DNA from: an uncultured Campylobacter sp. | Lineage (GTDB): Bacteria > Campylobacterota > Campylobacteria > Campylobacterales > Campylobacteraceae | Assembly: GCF_938045775.1 (NCBI RefSeq) | Contig: NZ_CALIBH010000001.1 | Coordinates: forward strand, 1 to 5,215 | Direction: 5' to 3' | Length of the DNA stretch: 5,215 bases | In this document: piece by piece, positions 4,824 through 5,215 of the stretch | Position numbering within the stretch: position 1 is the first letter of the stretch | Layout of the letters: the number at the start of each line of letters is the position of its first letter | Position numbers and translations under genes: made by a program | Notes under the pieces: model-generated | The model's input: the letters and a program-made list of their open reading frames with translations, nothing else | What the model was told of the DNA's origin: nothing | Database searches by the model: none

Positions 4824-4860
4824 TTTAAGCTTTGAAATTTTCAAAATTTTAAAGCTTAAA
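4824..4860 (+). repeat. 18-bp inverted repeat with 1-nt spacer
   Basis: The arm TTTAAGCTTTGAAATTTT (4824-4841) is separated by C4842 from AAAATTTTAAAGCTTAAA (4843-4860). Seventeen pairs are Watson-Crick and one, G4834 with T4850, is a G-U wobble in plus-strand RNA. The true loop would be a few bases once the tightest pairs open. It follows the hairpin at 4760-4795 by 28 nt, making a tandem pair downstream of the csd1-like/ccmA operon. Confidence 0.55.
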
Positions 4861-5013
4861 TATGCTTAAAATTTCAGAATTACGCAGATCGTAAAACCCT
4901 AAATCCTAAAATTTTGCGCTTACACGGGGTTTTGAAATTTTGCTTGTAAGCCGGATTTTAAAATTCGCGCCCGACTGAATTTAAAATTTTAAAATTTCGC
5001 CGCAAAATAACGC

Positions 5014-5187
5014 ATGGACGCAAATTTTTTACTCGCACAGGCTTTAAAAGCTCGCGTAAGTTTCAAGTTTCGCAGAAGCTATGTAAGCAAGTATAAATTA
5101 TCTACGCCGAATGTTTTGACTCATTATAGCTCTTTGTGCCACCAGCTCAAATATCCGCGCGGTGATAAATTCTGCGAGCTGAGCTAA
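5014..5187 (+). CDS. Hypothetical 57-residue ORF, doubtful
   Basis: An ATG at 5014 opens 57 codons ending in TAA at 5185-5187. The product starts MDANFLLAQALKARVSFKF and is basic in its first half, with Cys42 and Cys54. I recognise no family, signal peptide or membrane segment. No Shine-Dalgarno sequence precedes the ATG (GCAAAATAACGC). In its favour, the stretch has noticeably fewer AAATTT words and more mixed composition than the DNA before it, as a gene or gene remnant would. It could be a real small protein, a decayed gene or chance. Confidence 0.2.
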   Translation: MDANFLLAQALKARVSFKFRRSYVSKYKLSTPNVLTHYSSLCHQLKYPRGDKFCELS

Positions 5188-5215
5188 TTTAAGCCCATTA
5201 TTAGATTAGTTATGT

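Larger units (their letters stand above)
4607..5013. other. AT-rich non-coding region downstream of the bactofilin gene
   Basis: No protein gene is visible on either strand; all frames are broken by frequent stops. The DNA is dense in AAATTT, AAAATTTT and TTTTAAAATTT words. It holds two strong hairpins (4760-4795 and 4824-4860), three TTTGGAATT copies (4617, 4699 and 4766) and two copies of ACGGGGTTTT (4651-4660 and 4924-4933). No textbook terminator follows the bactofilin stop; the hairpins are the best candidates for transcript ends. Confidence 0.6.

Noticed and set aside
4607..5013. Possible replication origin or DnaA-box cluster because of the AT-rich DNA
   Set aside because: I see no DnaA boxes (TTATCCACA-like), and dnaA or dnaN is not nearby; the AT-richness is shared with the other large gap.
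5144..5185. Inverted repeat AGCTCA / TGAGCT near the window end
   Set aside because: It is only 6 bp with a 30-nt loop; no promoter, tRNA fold or other context supports it.

Overview
The window reads as chromosomal DNA of a Campylobacter-type epsilonproteobacterium. The evidence is the PheS, Dps, M23 and bactofilin sequences, the T-rich stretch and TATAAT -10 boxes without clear -35 boxes, and intergenic DNA that is far more AT-rich than the genes. The genes use many GCG, CGC and GGC codons, which suits one of the higher-GC oral or gut species (C. gracilis, C. showae or C. rectus type). I cannot fix the species from sequence alone.

Layout. Positions 1-685 (minus) hold the N-terminal 228 residues of pheT, cut by the window edge. 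pheS (682-1677, minus) lies just upstream of it, with a 4-bp ATGA overlap and a TTG start. A 129-bp divergent promoter region separates pheS from a HIT/Hint-type nucleotide-binding protein (1807-2163, plus). A 545-bp AT-rich gap (2164-2708) follows between the convergent HIT gene and dps (2709-3152, minus). It holds several hairpins, a short direct repeat, a long-range inverted repeat and a perfect 24-bp palindrome next to dps. A 168-bp divergent region drives dps one way and, the other way, an M23/LytM endopeptidase gene (3321-4238, plus). The endopeptidase gene overlaps a bactofilin gene (4190-4606) by 49 bp. The last 609 bp (4607-5215) are mostly non-coding and carry two strong AT-rich hairpins. 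A weak 57-codon ORF lies near the end.

How the genes work together. pheS and pheT encode the two subunits of the tetrameric phenylalanyl-tRNA synthetase and appear translationally coupled. The M23 protein plus bactofilin pair matches the csd1-ccmA cell-shape module of Helicobacter pylori, in which a membrane-anchored peptidoglycan endopeptidase works with a bactofilin polymer to set cell curvature. Dps is an iron-storing, DNA-protecting ferritin-like protein, and its promoter carries a PerR-like palindrome. The HIT gene is a stand-alone housekeeping gene.

I see no mobile element, CRISPR array, tRNA, rRNA or new multi-gene system. The points most worth a second look are the possible leaderless start of the M23 gene, the nested csd1-like/ccmA overlap, the PerR-like site at dps, and the structured non-coding stretches.
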